DNA of 64,000 nucleotides from Ramlibacter algicola (GCF_016641735.1 NZ_JAEDAO010000001.1:3534001-3598000), one strand, 5' to 3'. Counted from the stretch's first letter, positions 1 to 9,968 are shown. A program made the numbers and translations. Notes: generated by a model from the letters alone, not told the origin.

Positions 1-473
1 TTGTCGTCCAGCTGGCCCTCGCGCAGCTTCTTGCGGAACGACTGCCGCGCCGTCGTGTCGTTGGACACGCCGGGCACCAGCACGTCGAGGATGCGGTCCT
101 CGGCGGCGTCCTCGGCACGCGTGCGCATCTTGCGCATCTCGGCCACGCGCGTCTGCTTCACGGCGACTTCGGCGAGGTCGCGGACGATCGAGTCGACGTC
201 CTTGCCGACGTAGCCGACCTCGGTGAACTTGGTCGCTTCCACCTTGATGAACGGCGCATCCGCCAGCTTCGCGAGCCGCCGCGCGATCTCGGTCTTGCCC
301 ACGCCGGTGGGGCCGATCATCAGGATGTTCTTGGGCGTGATCTCGGGGCGCAGCTTCTCGTCGACCTGCTGGCGGCGCCAGCGGTTGCGCAGCGCGATGG
401 CGACCGCGCGCTTGGCCTGCTGCTGGCCGACGATGTGGCGGTCGAGCTCCGAAACGATTTCCTGTGGGGTCAT
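1..473 (-). CDS. hslU: HslU, ATPase subunit of the HslUV protease (3' end cut by window)
   Basis: Only the first 157 codons are visible; the gene runs off the left edge. HslU is the AAA+ unfoldase that feeds substrates into the HslV peptidase chamber in the cytoplasm. The N-terminus [17 protein letters not shown] is typical of the family. The Walker A motif GPTGVGKT lies at residues 54-61 and the pore-loop motif GYVG at 87-90. The ATG sits 5 nt after the hslV stop, the usual hslV-hslU operon order, so the two subunits are probably co-translated. Identification is secure; only the truncation limits it. Confidence 0.97.
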   Translation of the reverse strand, partial: MTPQEIVSELDRHIVGQQQAKRAVAIALRNRWRRQQVDEKLRPEITPKNILMIGPTGVGKTEIARRLAKLADAPFIKVEATKFTEVGYVGKDVDSIVRDLAEVAVKQTRVAEMRKMRTRAEDAAEDRILDVLVPGVSNDTTARQSFRKKLREGQLDD

Positions 474-478
474 GGAGC

Positions 479-1030
<552 letters not shown>

Positions 1031-1080
1031 CGCAGCCACTTGGGGCCGCGGTGGACGATTGCAAGCGCCGCGGTGGCGGC

Positions 1081-2985
1081 TCAGTCGCGCCGGGCGACGA
1101 CGCGGGCGTGCTCGCTGATGCCGATGACGTTGAAGAACGCGGCGACCAGGCGGTGCACGTCGGCGAACTGGACCTGGCGGCCCTCGGCCTGCCGCGCGCT
1201 CACCCAGTTGAGCAGCGTGCCGGCGGCGGTGAAGTCGATTCGGATCAGCCGCGCGCACGAGATGACCATGATGTCGGCGCCGGACAGCTTGCCGTCGAGC
1301 AGGTCGATGGTGTCCTTGGCATCGCCCAGGATCTGGCCGGCCAGTTCGACCGTGGCGACCTGCGCAACCTGCTGCGACGCGGCGGGCGCGAACTGCGAGT
1401 CGCCGTACGCCGTGGACGCGGGCATGTTGGACATCATCGAATCGCGGAACGCTTCGCCCACGATGGTGTGGCCGCCGGCATAGCTGCCGTCGGCCTGCAG
1501 CGGCTTGAACTCGCAGCGCGAGCTTTCCCAGGACGGCGGCGACACCTCGTAGGTGACGCAGTAGTCGAGCGCGACGAGCTCGAATTCGTCGGGGCGGTGC
1601 ATGACGCGCAGCACCTCCATGCGCAGCTTCCACCACGCGGGATTCACCGCCTTGTCACCCGACGGGGTCGCCGAGCGCAGCACGCGCTCGAGGTTCTCCG
1701 AGCCGATGAAGCGCAATTGCACCTGCTGCGCCGCCCACTGGGTGAACAGGCGCGCGAGGCCGTCGAGCGCCGCTTCGTCGATGGCATTGAGCTTGACCCA
1801 CGACAGGCGCCAGGGCTGCTGTGCCTTGGCCAGCGAGGCGTTGAGCGTGGCGAGCGTCTGCGTGCCGAACGTGCCGGGGCAGGTCCAGTCGGCGATCTGG
1901 CCCGGCGCATTGGCGCGCGCGGGCTGCTGCGCGGCGCCCATGCGGCCGACGGCTTCGGGCAGCGAGATCCACTGCGGCGCCGAGCGGCCGAAGCGGCCGG
2001 CGAAATCGATGGCCGCGGTTTCGAAGCGGTCCTGCTGGCCGGTGGCGCGATAGAGGTCGAACAGGGTGAGCCAGGTCTCGTCGTGGTCGATGCGCGCGGC
2101 ACCGGGCGCCAGCACTTCCTTCAATCCGGCCTCGGCGCCTTCGTCGTCGCCGTTGGCGAAGCGGATTGCCGCTTCCTCCAGCTCCGGGTCGTGCGCGAAT
2201 TCGTCGACCTCGAGCGCGAACACCTTGGAATGCGAGAAACCGCTGCTGGCGCCTTCGGGCGCGGCGAACGAGCCCCCTAACGAGGGCCGCATCGGCGACG
2301 GCGCCGTGGTGGCGTGCGGCTGCTGCGGCTCGAGGATCGGCGGCAGCGGCGCGTGCGCGGAGGGCAGCGCTTCCAGCGGCGCTTCGGCGGTGAAGTCCAG
2401 CCCCATGTCGTCGTCGCGCGCCGGGATCGGCGTCGGCTCCGGCGGGCGCATGCCGCCCAGCGGCATCGCTTCGGTGCGCGCGTAGCTCACGCCGCTCGCC
2501 GCGGCTTGCGGCGGGGTCGCGGGTGCGCCTTGCGGTGCCGCCTGCGCCGGCGAAGGCGGCGCGGCCACGTCGGGCGCATGCGCGGAGACGGGGAAGTTGG
2601 TGCTGCTGCCGTTGCTGGCGGAACCGTTCTTGTTCTTCCACCACTGCATCGACATCTGCGCCTCGATCTCGTCGATCTTCTTCAGCGTCGTGGCGCGGTC
2701 GTCGGGCCGCGAGGGCAGCGACGACTGGAAGAAGGACGGGCGCGCGGCGGGGTCCTGTCCCGCCATCACCTCGCTGCGCCGCATCTTGCGCAGCATGTCG
2801 AACTCGCGCTTGCGCACGAAGTCGTTTCGGCGCTTGCGCTCGATCATCTCCTTGAGCATCTGCTTGGAGTAGGTCGAGTCGCGGTCGCTGTCCTGCTCGT
2901 CGGCGGTCCAGCCCGTGCCCGGGCTGCGGACGAACTTCACGACCTTCGAGAAGAGGCCGCCGCCGCCGGTGTCGTCCTTGGGCAT
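1081..2985 (-). CDS. Large protein with two STAS-like domains, function unknown
   Basis: This is a 634-residue protein of unknown function. The first ~120 residues are basic and charged ([18 protein letters not shown]) and probably helical. Residues ~125-260 are low-complexity Ala/Pro/Gly. The C-terminal half holds two regions resembling STAS folds. One lies around residues 375-450 ([19 protein letters not shown] followed by [11 protein letters not shown]). The other is at ~540-630, with the typical STAS core [26 protein letters not shown] domains of the MlaB/SpoIIAA type bind partner proteins, so a scaffold or anti-sigma-antagonist-like role is possible but not shown. No signal peptide or membrane segment is evident. 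It sits between dksA and hslVU on the same strand, 50 nt upstream of hslV. Confidence 0.8.
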   Translation of the reverse strand: MPKDDTGGGGLFSKVVKFVRSPGTGWTADEQDSDRDSTYSKQMLKEMIERKRRNDFVRKREFDMLRKMRRSEVMAGQDPAARPSFFQSSLPSRPDDRATTLKKIDEIEAQMSMQWWKNKNGSASNGSSTNFPVSAHAPDVAAPPSPAQAAPQGAPATPPQAAASGVSYARTEAMPLGGMRPPEPTPIPARDDDMGLDFTAEAPLEALPSAHAPLPPILEPQQPHATTAPSPMRPSLGGSFAAPEGASSGFSHSKVFALEVDEFAHDPELEEAAIRFANGDDEGAEAGLKEVLAPGAARIDHDETWLTLFDLYRATGQQDRFETAAIDFAGRFGRSAPQWISLPEAVGRMGAAQQPARANAPGQIADWTCPGTFGTQTLATLNASLAKAQQPWRLSWVKLNAIDEAALDGLARLFTQWAAQQVQLRFIGSENLERVLRSATPSGDKAVNPAWWKLRMEVLRVMHRPDEFELVALDYCVTYEVSPPSWESSRCEFKPLQADGSYAGGHTIVGEAFRDSMMSNMPASTAYGDSQFAPAASQQVAQVATVELAGQILGDAKDTIDLLDGKLSGADIMVISCARLIRIDFTAAGTLLNWVSARQAEGRQVQFADVHRLVAAFFNVIGISEHARVVARRD

Positions 2986-3028
2986 GTCGCTCGGAAAGGT
3001 GCTGCTGCCGGAGCCTGCTTGCGCGGGC

Positions 3029-4063
3029 TCAGTCCCCGAACATCTTCTGCTTCAACTCGCGGCGCTGCTGCGCCTCCAGCGACAGGGTCGCCGTCGGCCG
3101 TGCGAGCAGCCGGCCGACGCCGATCGGCTCGCCGGTCTCGTCGCAGTAGCCGTAGTCACCCGCGTCGATGCGCGCGATGGACTGCTCGATCTTCTTCAGG
3201 AGCTTGCGTTCGCGGTCGCGCGTGCGCAGTTCGAGCGCGTGCTCCTCCTCGATCGTGGCGCGGTCGGCCGGGTCCGGCACGATGACGGTGTCCTCACGCA
3301 GGTGCTCGGTGGTCTCGCCGGCGTTGTTCAGGATGTCCTGCTTCAGCTGCACGAGCTTGCTGCGGAAGAAGGCCATCTGCTTGTCGTTCATGTACTCCGA
3401 ATCGGGCATCGCCAGGACCTCCTCGTCGGAGAGTTCCTCCGCCGACTTGGTTTTCCAGTTGTTGGCGAGCTTCGGGTCCTTCTTGACGTTGACCAGGGGG
3501 GGCGGGGTGAGCACGGAACGCATTGGATTTTGGGTGTAGCTGGCCTTGGCCGACCCCGGCGCCACGGGCTGCCCGAGGGTGGGCGGCACGAGGGGCCCGG
3601 AGCGGGCGGACTGGCGGCCGCCCGCTGGTGCGCGGGCGGGCGCCGCGGGGACAGCGGCAGGAGTTGGTTTGGCACTCGCCTTGGCGGGCGCCGCCGGGGG
3701 GGCGGCGGGCGGCTTGGCGGGAGTGGTCGGGGCTTTCTTGGCGGGCGGCGGCGCGGCGACGGCCTTCTTGGCCGGTGCCTTCGCGGGTGCCGCCTTCTTC
3801 GCCGGCGCCTTCACGGGCGCCTTGGCGACGGGCTTGGTCGGTTTCTTCGCCGCCGTGGGTTTGGCGGCCGGTTTCTTCGCGGGCACCGGCTTCTTGGCCG
3901 GTGCTTTCTTGGCAACGGCTTTCTTGGCCGTCGCGGTTGTCTTGGCCACCGGCTTGGGAGCCGGCTTCTTCACCGTCTTGGACGCTGCCTTGCCCGCCGG
4001 GCGGGATTTGGCTTTCGGGGCTGCCTTGGCTGCTTTGGCCGCCGGCTTCGGTTGGGGCTTCAC
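3029..4063 (-). CDS. dksA: DksA, RNA polymerase-binding regulator, with long Lys/Ala/Pro N-terminal tail
   Basis: The C-terminal ~130 residues are a DksA/TraR domain, which binds the RNA polymerase secondary channel and acts with ppGpp. The coiled-coil tip carries DPADRA, the conserved DxxDxA motif. The zinc finger reads CDETGEP...LSLEAQ, so only one of the four classical cysteines remains. The first ~190 residues are a histone-H1-like tail of AKK/PAKK repeats, which makes the protein 344 residues against about 151 for E. coli DksA. The start chosen is the GTG at 4063, which has a strong ribosome site (GAGGAGACAGGA). The open frame continues to 4207, but no better site is seen there. A COG0523 metal GTPase lies directly upstream. 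Confidence 0.93.
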   Translation of the reverse strand: MKPQPKPAAKAAKAAPKAKSRPAGKAASKTVKKPAPKPVAKTTATAKKAVAKKAPAKKPVPAKKPAAKPTAAKKPTKPVAKAPVKAPAKKAAPAKAPAKKAVAAPPPAKKAPTTPAKPPAAPPAAPAKASAKPTPAAVPAAPARAPAGGRQSARSGPLVPPTLGQPVAPGSAKASYTQNPMRSVLTPPPLVNVKKDPKLANNWKTKSAEELSDEEVLAMPDSEYMNDKQMAFFRSKLVQLKQDILNNAGETTEHLREDTVIVPDPADRATIEEEHALELRTRDRERKLLKKIEQSIARIDAGDYGYCDETGEPIGVGRLLARPTATLSLEAQQRRELKQKMFGD

Positions 4064-4145
4064 GTCCTGTCTCCTCGCAGCGCCCGCTCGGGGCTTGGTG
4101 CTCCCGGCAAGCGTCGTTTCTCTGGGGTGGCCTTCATCGGAAAGG

Positions 4146-4176
4146 GTTATACCCTGATTGTCGGGCAGCCCAGCAA
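4146..4176 (-). promoter_or_regulatory. Possible sigma-70 promoter of dksA
   Basis: Read on the minus strand, TTGCTG (4171-4176) is followed after 19 nt by TATAAC (4146-4151), about 85 nt upstream of the dksA GTG start. The -10 is close to consensus, but the spacing is longer than the optimal 17. Seen by eye only; no transcript data. Confidence 0.4.
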
Positions 4177-4246
4177 GGGGACGACCCTTTTGGGCGGCCC
4201 GCCGCACGCGGCCGGGGCGCGCGCGCCACGGTCGCCGGCCGGAAGG

Positions 4247-5305
4247 TCAGGACAGGCACTGCTCCAGCCCCTGCAGGAAGATGTCCCGCGGCAGGTCGAT
4301 ACCGATGAACACCATCTTGCTGGTGCGCGGCTCGCCCTCGGCCCAGGCCGGCCCTAGGTCGCTGCCCATCAGCTGGTGCACGCCCTGGAAGATCACCTTG
4401 CGCTCCGTGCCCTTCATGTTCAGCACGCCCTTGTAGCGCAGCATGCGCGGGCCGTAGATGTTCACGATCGCGCCCAGGAAGTCCTCCAGCCTGGCGGCGT
4501 CGAACGCGCGGTCCGACTTGAAGACGAAGCTCTTGACGTCGTCGTCGACGTGATGGTGGTGGCCGTGGCCTTCGTGCCCGTGCGACGGGTGGTCGCAGTG
4601 CTCGCCATGCTCGTGGCCATGGTCGTGGTCGTGGTCGTGCCCCTCCTCCTCCTTCAGGAAGTCGGGGTCGATGTCGAGCTTGGCGTTCAGGTTGAAGCCG
4701 CGCAGGTCCAGCACCTCCGACAGCGCCACCTCGCCGAAATGCACCGCCTTCTGCGGCGCGCGCGGGTTCATGTGCTTCAGGCGGTGCTGCAGGGCGTCGA
4801 ATTCGCCCGGCGAGACCAGGTCGGTCTTGCTGATGAAGATCTGGTCGGCGAAGCCCACCTGGCGGCGCGCCTCCTGGCGGTCGTTCAGCTGCTGCGCCGC
4901 GTGCTTGGCGTCGACCAGCGTGATGATCGAGTCCAGCAGGTAGGTCTCGGCGATCTCGTCGTCCATGAAGAAGGTCTGCGCCACCGGGCCGGGGTCCGCC
5001 AGGCCGGTGGTCTCGATGACCACGCGTTCGAAGTCCAGCAGTCCCTTGCGCTTCTTGGCCGCCAGCAGCTGCAGCGTCGAGCGCAGGTCCTCGCGGATCG
5101 TGCAGCAGACGCAGCCGTTGCTCATCTGGACGATCTGCTCCTGGGTCTCGGTGACCAGGATGTCGCTGTCGATGTTCTCCTCGCCGAACTCGTTCTCGAT
5201 GATGGCGATCTTGTGGCCGTGCGCTTCCCCGAGCACGCGCTTGAGCAGCGTGGTCTTCCCCGACCCGAGGAAGCCGGTGAGGATGGTGGCGGGAATGAGG
5301 GGCAT
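4247..5305 (-). CDS. COG0523 (CobW/YjiA-type) zinc-binding GTPase, putative metal chaperone
   Basis: This 352-residue G3E-family P-loop GTPase probably delivers or allocates a metal such as zinc. It has the Walker A GFLGSGKTTLL near the N-terminus, the ENEFGE switch, the family metal site CVCC, ETTGLADP, and the base-recognition motif SKTDL. A His/Asp/Glu-rich stretch (HDHDHDHGHEHGEHCDH) at about residues 240-270 joins the GTPase and C-terminal CobW domains and is typical of zinc-linked members. The ATG at 5305 is preferred because the motif block begins eight residues after it; the frame upstream is arginine-rich shadow sequence. It lies immediately upstream of dksA on the same strand. The exact client protein is unknown. 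Confidence 0.9.
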   Translation of the reverse strand: MPLIPATILTGFLGSGKTTLLKRVLGEAHGHKIAIIENEFGEENIDSDILVTETQEQIVQMSNGCVCCTIREDLRSTLQLLAAKKRKGLLDFERVVIETTGLADPGPVAQTFFMDDEIAETYLLDSIITLVDAKHAAQQLNDRQEARRQVGFADQIFISKTDLVSPGEFDALQHRLKHMNPRAPQKAVHFGEVALSEVLDLRGFNLNAKLDIDPDFLKEEEGHDHDHDHGHEHGEHCDHPSHGHEGHGHHHHVDDDVKSFVFKSDRAFDAARLEDFLGAIVNIYGPRMLRYKGVLNMKGTERKVIFQGVHQLMGSDLGPAWAEGEPRTSKMVFIGIDLPRDIFLQGLEQCLS

Positions 5306-5376
5306 GGCTGGCAGGGGGTCGGTTCGGGGAGGGCGGGAGTGTAGCGGTGTCGGCGCCGCCGCGGCGGCGCGTTCGC

Positions 5377-6558
5377 TCATCGGCGCAGGATGGCCAGCCC
5401 CTTGAGGTATTCGCCCTCGGGAAAGACCAGCGTCATGGGATGGTCCGGCGCGCCGGCCAGCCGGGCCGTGACGTAGCCATCCACGCCGGCGTCGATGGCG
5501 GCGGACGCGACGATCTTGTGGAACAGGTCGGCGCTGATGCCACCCGAGCACGAGTAGGTGAACAGCGTGCCGCCGGGCGGCAGCAGCTTGAGCGCCAGCC
5601 GGTTGATGTCCTTGTACGCGCGCGCCGCGCGTTCGGCGTGCGCCACCGTCGGCGCCAGCTTGGGCGGGTCCAGCACGATGGCGTCGAACTGGCGGCCCTC
5701 CTCGATGAACCGCCGCAGGGACGCGTTGACGTCCGCATCCAGGAAAGTGCAGTCCGAGGCATCGAAGCCGTTGAGGGCGACGTTCGCCCGCGCACCCTCG
5801 AGGGACGGGCCCGACGAGTCGATCGACGTCACCTCCCGCGCGCCGCCCGCCAGCGCGGCGACGGTGAAGCCGCCGGTGTAGCTGTAGCAGTTGAGGACGC
5901 GCTGCAGCCCGAGCCGGCGCACCTCGCGCGCGAACAGCCCGCGGCTGTCGCGCTGGTCCAGGTAGAAGCCGGTCTTGTGGCCGTCGGCGATGTCCACGTG
6001 CAGGCGCCAGCCGTGCTCTCGCAGGTCCAGCTGCGTCGGGCCCTCGCCGCGCAGCCAGCCGGTCTCCTGCGGCAGGCCTTCCAGCGAGCGTGAATTCGTG
6101 TCCGAGCGCTCGTAGAGGCGTCGCAGCCCGGTGGCGCGCAGCAGCGCATCGGCGAGCACCGCCTTCCAGCGCTGCACGCCCGCGGACAGGAACTGCGCGA
6201 CCAGCGTGTCGCCGTAACGGTCCACGATCAACCCGGGCAGGCCGTCGGACTCGCCGTGCACCAGCCGCAGCGAGTCACTGTCGATGGCGAAGCGTGATCG
6301 CGCCTGCACCGCTTTGGTGACGAGCCCCTCGAAGAACGCCGGCTCGATCCGCTCGCCGGCCTCGAAGCTCCAGCAGCGCGCGCGGATGCGCGACGCCGGG
6401 CTGAACGCGGCCCACGCGAGAAACTCGCCCTCGTGCGATTCGACGCGCACGGTCTCGCCGGGATCGCCGCCCCCCTTGGCGATGGCCGATTCAAAGATCC
6501 ACGGGTGCCGGCGTTGCAGCGAACGCTCCTTGCCGGCTTTCAGGCGCACGGTTTTCAT
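5377..6558 (-). CDS. rlmI: RlmI-type 23S rRNA (cytosine-5) methyltransferase
   Basis: This 393-residue class I SAM-dependent RNA methyltransferase matches E. coli RlmI, which makes m5C1962 in 23S rRNA. An N-terminal PUA-like domain (RLKAGKERSLQRRHPWIFESAI, FSPASRIRARCWSFE) precedes the EEHEE-like linker and the Rossmann domain. That domain carries NCYSYTGGFTVAAL (SAM loop), the LDPPKLAP motif, and the catalytic-Cys block TYSCSGGIS near the C-terminus. The start at 6558 (MKTVRLKAG) aligns with homologs; an ATG three codons earlier at 6567 is also possible. The frame reaches 8181 but is only a shadow there. It diverges from the membrane protein starting at 6613 and is followed on its strand by the COG0523 GTPase. 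Confidence 0.9.
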   Translation of the reverse strand: MKTVRLKAGKERSLQRRHPWIFESAIAKGGGDPGETVRVESHEGEFLAWAAFSPASRIRARCWSFEAGERIEPAFFEGLVTKAVQARSRFAIDSDSLRLVHGESDGLPGLIVDRYGDTLVAQFLSAGVQRWKAVLADALLRATGLRRLYERSDTNSRSLEGLPQETGWLRGEGPTQLDLREHGWRLHVDIADGHKTGFYLDQRDSRGLFAREVRRLGLQRVLNCYSYTGGFTVAALAGGAREVTSIDSSGPSLEGARANVALNGFDASDCTFLDADVNASLRRFIEEGRQFDAIVLDPPKLAPTVAHAERAARAYKDINRLALKLLPPGGTLFTYSCSGGISADLFHKIVASAAIDAGVDGYVTARLAGAPDHPMTLVFPEGEYLKGLAILRR

Positions 6559-6612
6559 GGCCGCCATTGTCCAACCCGGCACAATGCAGGAAAGAAGCTG
6601 GAGGGGTTCGGG

Positions 6613-8334
6613 GTGAGCAGCAGGTGCGTCCGCTGGGGCAGGGCATGGCTGGCCATGCTGCTGCTGGCCTTCGCGGTCGCCGCACGGGCGGACGACCGCG
6701 TCGTCACGCTCGAACCCGAGACCGGGCAGGTCACGCTGGATGCCGAAGGCGACGCCTGGCTCGACACTTCCGGGGCCGGCACCATCGGCGACGTCGCGGC
6801 GGCGCAACTCCCCTGGGCACCCATGCACGCTGGCGCCGTTTACCGGCTGCAAAGCGGCCGGGCACTCTGGGTGCGCTTCACGGTCGACGTCCACGACGAC
6901 AGCCAGCGCTGGTACCTGCAGGTTCCCTACCCCGCCCTCGACCGCATCACGCTGTACACCGCCGACGCGCAATCGCGCTGGACCGAGCGCACCGCCGGCG
7001 ACCACGTGCCGGTGTCGTCCTGGCCGGTGCCGCACCGGCACGCGGTGCTGCCGCTGGTGCTCACGCCGGGCAAGCCGCAGCTGTTCTACGTGCGGGTGGA
7101 GAACCAGTTCAGCTTCAGCGCGCCGCTGACGTTCACGAGCGAGCGCGAGTTGCTGCGGCAGGAGCAGCGGTCCGCCCTCCTCCTGGGCATCTATTTCGGG
7201 CTGGTGGGCCTGTCGGTCGTGCTGGCCCTGTTCGGCCTGGCGACGGTGCACGACACCGCCTTCGGCTGGTATGCGCTGTCGGTCACGCTGATGGGATTGG
7301 CGCAGGCGTCGCTCAGCGGGGTCGCCGGCCTGCACCTGTGGCCGCAGTGGCCGTGGTGGAACAACCTCGCGGTGATGGCCCTGCCGGTGTGCGCCATCGG
7401 GTCGCTGCTCGCCTTCCTGGGCAGCATGGTGTCGCTGCGCGAGCGGTCCGCGCGGCTGGCGCAGGTGCAGGTCGCGCTGTCGGTCGCCTGCCTGGTCGCC
7501 GTCGCCCTCATCCTCACGGTCGACGCCCGGTGGCGCCTCGTGCTGATGGTGGCCACGGTCTCGATCGGGCTCGCGACCGGCGTGGCGCTCGTCGCCTGGG
7601 CCGCGCGGCGCGGCGATCGCCACGCGGGCTGGCTGCTCGCGGGCATGCTGCCCGTCGTCGTGTCGGGTGCCCTGCCGCTGTCGCGCGCCGCAGGCTTGAT
7701 CCCCGCCAGCTTCTGGACCGCCAATGCCCTGCTGATCGGGATCGCGCTGGAACTGCCCATCCTGCTGGCCGTGCTCGCCGCCCGCGTGCACGACCGGCGC
7801 GAGAACATCCGCCGCCTGTCGGGGCTGGAGCGCATCGACCCGTCCACCGGCCTGGTGAACGCGCACGTGTTCGTCGAGCGCCTCGCCACCCTCATCACCC
7901 GCAGCGAGCGCCTGAAGCAGCAGGCGGTGGTGTTGCTGATCGACCTGGTGAACGTCGACCAGGTGCGCCGCGAATGGGACCGGCGCTCGGCGGAGGAACT
8001 GCCGCTGCGGCTGGCCGCGCGCCTGCTCGCGTCGGCGCGCGACATCGACACCGTCGCGCGCCTGTCGGACCACCGCTTCGGCCTGCTGGTCGAAGGACCC
8101 GTGCCGCCCGGTGAAGCCGCGGCGACGGGCGCGAAGATCGTCGCCGCGTGCCTGCGCCCGTTCGACGACAAGCCGGTGCAATGGGTGCCGCAGGTGCGCA
8201 TCGCGCAGACCGTGGTGCCCGGCCTGGGCGACGCGCAGCTGGTGCTGGACAAGCTCGAGAGCACGCTGGCCGCCGCGCCGCCCGACAGCAAGCGGGCGGT
8301 GTTCAGCGTGGCGATGGAAGCGGCGCGCGCCTGA
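6613..8334 (+). CDS. 7TMR-DISM membrane protein with degenerate GGDEF domain
   Basis: This is a 573-residue sensory membrane protein. A signal peptide (AWLAMLLLAFAVAARA) is followed by a periplasmic 7TMR-DISM extracellular domain, with WVRFTVDVHDDSQRWYLQVPYPALDRITLY at ~residues 85-120. Next come about seven hydrophobic helices (~190-390) and a C-terminal GGDEF-like domain (~410-560). The GGDEF signature is replaced by SDHRF in RLSDHRFGLLVEG, so diguanylate cyclase activity is unlikely. It may instead bind a ligand or partner. The GTG at 6613 is chosen for its GGAGG site nine nt upstream and because the signal peptide follows at once. It converges on xerC, with a 9 nt gap. The ligand and output are unknown. 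Confidence 0.85.
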   Translation: MSSRCVRWGRAWLAMLLLAFAVAARADDRVVTLEPETGQVTLDAEGDAWLDTSGAGTIGDVAAAQLPWAPMHAGAVYRLQSGRALWVRFTVDVHDDSQRWYLQVPYPALDRITLYTADAQSRWTERTAGDHVPVSSWPVPHRHAVLPLVLTPGKPQLFYVRVENQFSFSAPLTFTSERELLRQEQRSALLLGIYFGLVGLSVVLALFGLATVHDTAFGWYALSVTLMGLAQASLSGVAGLHLWPQWPWWNNLAVMALPVCAIGSLLAFLGSMVSLRERSARLAQVQVALSVACLVAVALILTVDARWRLVLMVATVSIGLATGVALVAWAARRGDRHAGWLLAGMLPVVVSGALPLSRAAGLIPASFWTANALLIGIALELPILLAVLAARVHDRRENIRRLSGLERIDPSTGLVNAHVFVERLATLITRSERLKQQAVVLLIDLVNVDQVRREWDRRSAEELPLRLAARLLASARDIDTVARLSDHRFGLLVEGPVPPGEAAATGAKIVAACLRPFDDKPVQWVPQVRIAQTVVPGLGDAQLVLDKLESTLAAAPPDSKRAVFSVAMEAARA

Positions 8335-8343
8335 CCCGGCGCA

Positions 8344-9267
8344 TCACTTGCGCCGGTGCGCGCGCGGGTGCGCCGCGTCGTACGCCTTGGCCAGGTGCTG
8401 GAAGTCCAGCCGCGTGTAGACCTGCGTCGTGCCGATGTTCGCGTGCCCCAGCAACTCCTGCACCGCCCGCAGGTCGCCGCTGGACTGCAGCACGTGGCTG
8501 GCGAACGAGTGCCGCAGCATGTGCGGATGCACCGGCGTCGCCAGCCCCGCCTGCGCGCTGCGCCGCCGCAGCCGCAGCCAGATCGATTGCGCGCTGAGGC
8601 GGCGCCCGCCGCGGCCGACGAACAGCGCGGGCTCGGTGCCCGCCAGCGGACCGCGCACCGCCAGCCACTCCCGCAGCGCCTGCAGGGCCTGCTTGCCCAC
8701 CGGCACCGTGCGACGCTTGCTGCCCTTGCCCAGCACATGCGCCTCGCCGGCATCGAGGTCGATCCAGCCACGGGCCGCGCTGCCCGCCTGCACGTCCAGG
8801 CCGACGACTTCGCCCACGCGCAGGCCGCAGCCATAGAGCAGTTCGACGATGGCGGCGTCGCGTGCTTCGAGCACGGGATCTGCATCCGGATCGACGTGGT
8901 CGGCCAGCCGCATCGCATCGTCGACGCCCAGCGCCTTCGGCAGCGGCCGCGGCGACTTCGGCGCCTTCACGTCCTGCACCGGGTTGCTGTCGACCTTGCC
9001 ATGCAACCCCAGCCATTTGTAGAAGCCGCGCCAGCCCGAGAGGATCAACGCGATGCCGCGGCCGCTGCGTCCGGCACCGTGCATCTGCGCCACCCAGCGC
9101 CGCACATGCGCGGGCTGCACACGCACCAGTGGCACGCCGGCCGCACGTGCGTTCTCAGCCAGCTTGGCGAGGTCGAGCGCGTACAGCTCCACCGTCCGCG
9201 CGGCCAGCCGCTTGCCCACGCGCACGTGCTCGAGGTACTGCTCGACCAGCGCGGCGTCGGCGTCCAT
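8344..9267 (-). CDS. xerC: Tyrosine recombinase XerC
   Basis: This 307-residue tyrosine recombinase resolves chromosome dimers at dif together with XerD. The N-terminal SAM-like DNA-binding domain spans ~1-95. The catalytic residues are all visible: Arg in GCGLRVGE, Lys in LGKGSKRRTVP, His and Arg in HPHMLRHSFASH, His in LLGHANIGTTQ, and the nucleophile Tyr in VYTRLDFQHLAKAYDAAHPRA. Length and the C-terminal block fit XerC, and the neighbours dapF and DUF484 upstream are the classical XerC operon partners. The start lies 2 nt after the stop of the DUF484 gene. XerC is favoured over XerD by this context. Confidence 0.95.
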   Translation of the reverse strand: MDADAALVEQYLEHVRVGKRLAARTVELYALDLAKLAENARAAGVPLVRVQPAHVRRWVAQMHGAGRSGRGIALILSGWRGFYKWLGLHGKVDSNPVQDVKAPKSPRPLPKALGVDDAMRLADHVDPDADPVLEARDAAIVELLYGCGLRVGEVVGLDVQAGSAARGWIDLDAGEAHVLGKGSKRRTVPVGKQALQALREWLAVRGPLAGTEPALFVGRGGRRLSAQSIWLRLRRRSAQAGLATPVHPHMLRHSFASHVLQSSGDLRAVQELLGHANIGTTQVYTRLDFQHLAKAYDAAHPRAHRRK

Positions 9268-9269
9268 GT

Positions 9270-9968
9270 TCAGTCGTCGCGCAGGCGCGAGAGCGCGGCC
9301 GACGCCAGCTCGGCGATGCGCTCGAGGAAGTCCGTGCCCATGCCGGCGGCGAAGCGCTGCGGGTCCGGCGACGCGAGCACCAGCATGCCGAAGGCGCGCG
9401 ACGCATCGTGGATCGCACCCACGCGCAGCGGCAGCAGCGCAACCGACATCGCGAGGTCCTTGTCTTCCAGCCAGTCCACGGCTTCGAAGCCGGAGTTCAC
9501 GCCGCAGTAAGGCTGCGTGAGCGACGAGGCGAAGGTCCTGGCGTCCTCGCTGACGCCGGTGGCGAAGTCGGACTCGGCGTACTGCGGGGCGACCTTCCAG
9601 ACCTTGATGGCGGCCTGCGGCACCATGAACTGCGTCATCAGCTCCGACACGATGGTGGCCGGCAGCGCATGCGTGTTGCGCACCAGCAGGAGGTTGCGCG
9701 CCCAGCGGTGCAGGCGGTCGGCGATGACGACGTTCTCGTTGCCGTGCCGCACCATGTCCATGATGCGGTGCTCCAGCGCCTTGATCTTCTCGCGCAGCAT
9801 CTCGGCCTGCCGCTCCTGCAGGCTCACGGCGCGGTTGCCGTGCGGGCTGCTCAGCTGCACGCTGGCGAGCAGCTGCGCGTGGCGCTCGAAGAAGCCGGGC
9901 GTGTTGGCCAGGTAGTTGGCGATGTCGTCTTCGGTGATGGGCTGCATGCCCGGGGGGGTCGTCGTCAT
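9270..9968 (-). CDS. DUF484 family protein (GAF-like), dapF-xerC operon member
   Basis: This 232-residue DUF484 protein has a predicted GAF-like fold. The N-terminal motif [24 protein letters not shown] is diagnostic of the family, followed by a coiled-coil region ([20 protein letters not shown]) and the globular domain ending [10 protein letters not shown]. No biochemical role is established. The ATG at 9968 overlaps the dapF stop by 4 nt (ATGA), which indicates translational coupling and fixes the start. xerC follows 2 nt after the stop. Confidence 0.9.
   Translation of the reverse strand: MTTTPPGMQPITEDDIANYLANTPGFFERHAQLLASVQLSSPHGNRAVSLQERQAEMLREKIKALEHRIMDMVRHGNENVVIADRLHRWARNLLLVRNTHALPATIVSELMTQFMVPQAAIKVWKVAPQYAESDFATGVSEDARTFASSLTQPYCGVNSGFEAVDWLEDKDLAMSVALLPLRVGAIHDASRAFGMLVLASPDPQRFAAGMGTDFLERIAELASAALSRLRDD

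Noticed and set aside
5377-8181. RlmI frame extended to 934 codons
   Set aside because: The extra ~540 residues overlap the DISM gene antisense and are Gln/Arg/His-rich. The rlmI start at 6558 matches the family.
8344-9267. Tyrosine recombinase as integrase of a mobile element
   Set aside because: XerC-type length and the dapF-DUF484 operon context make it the chromosomal XerC.
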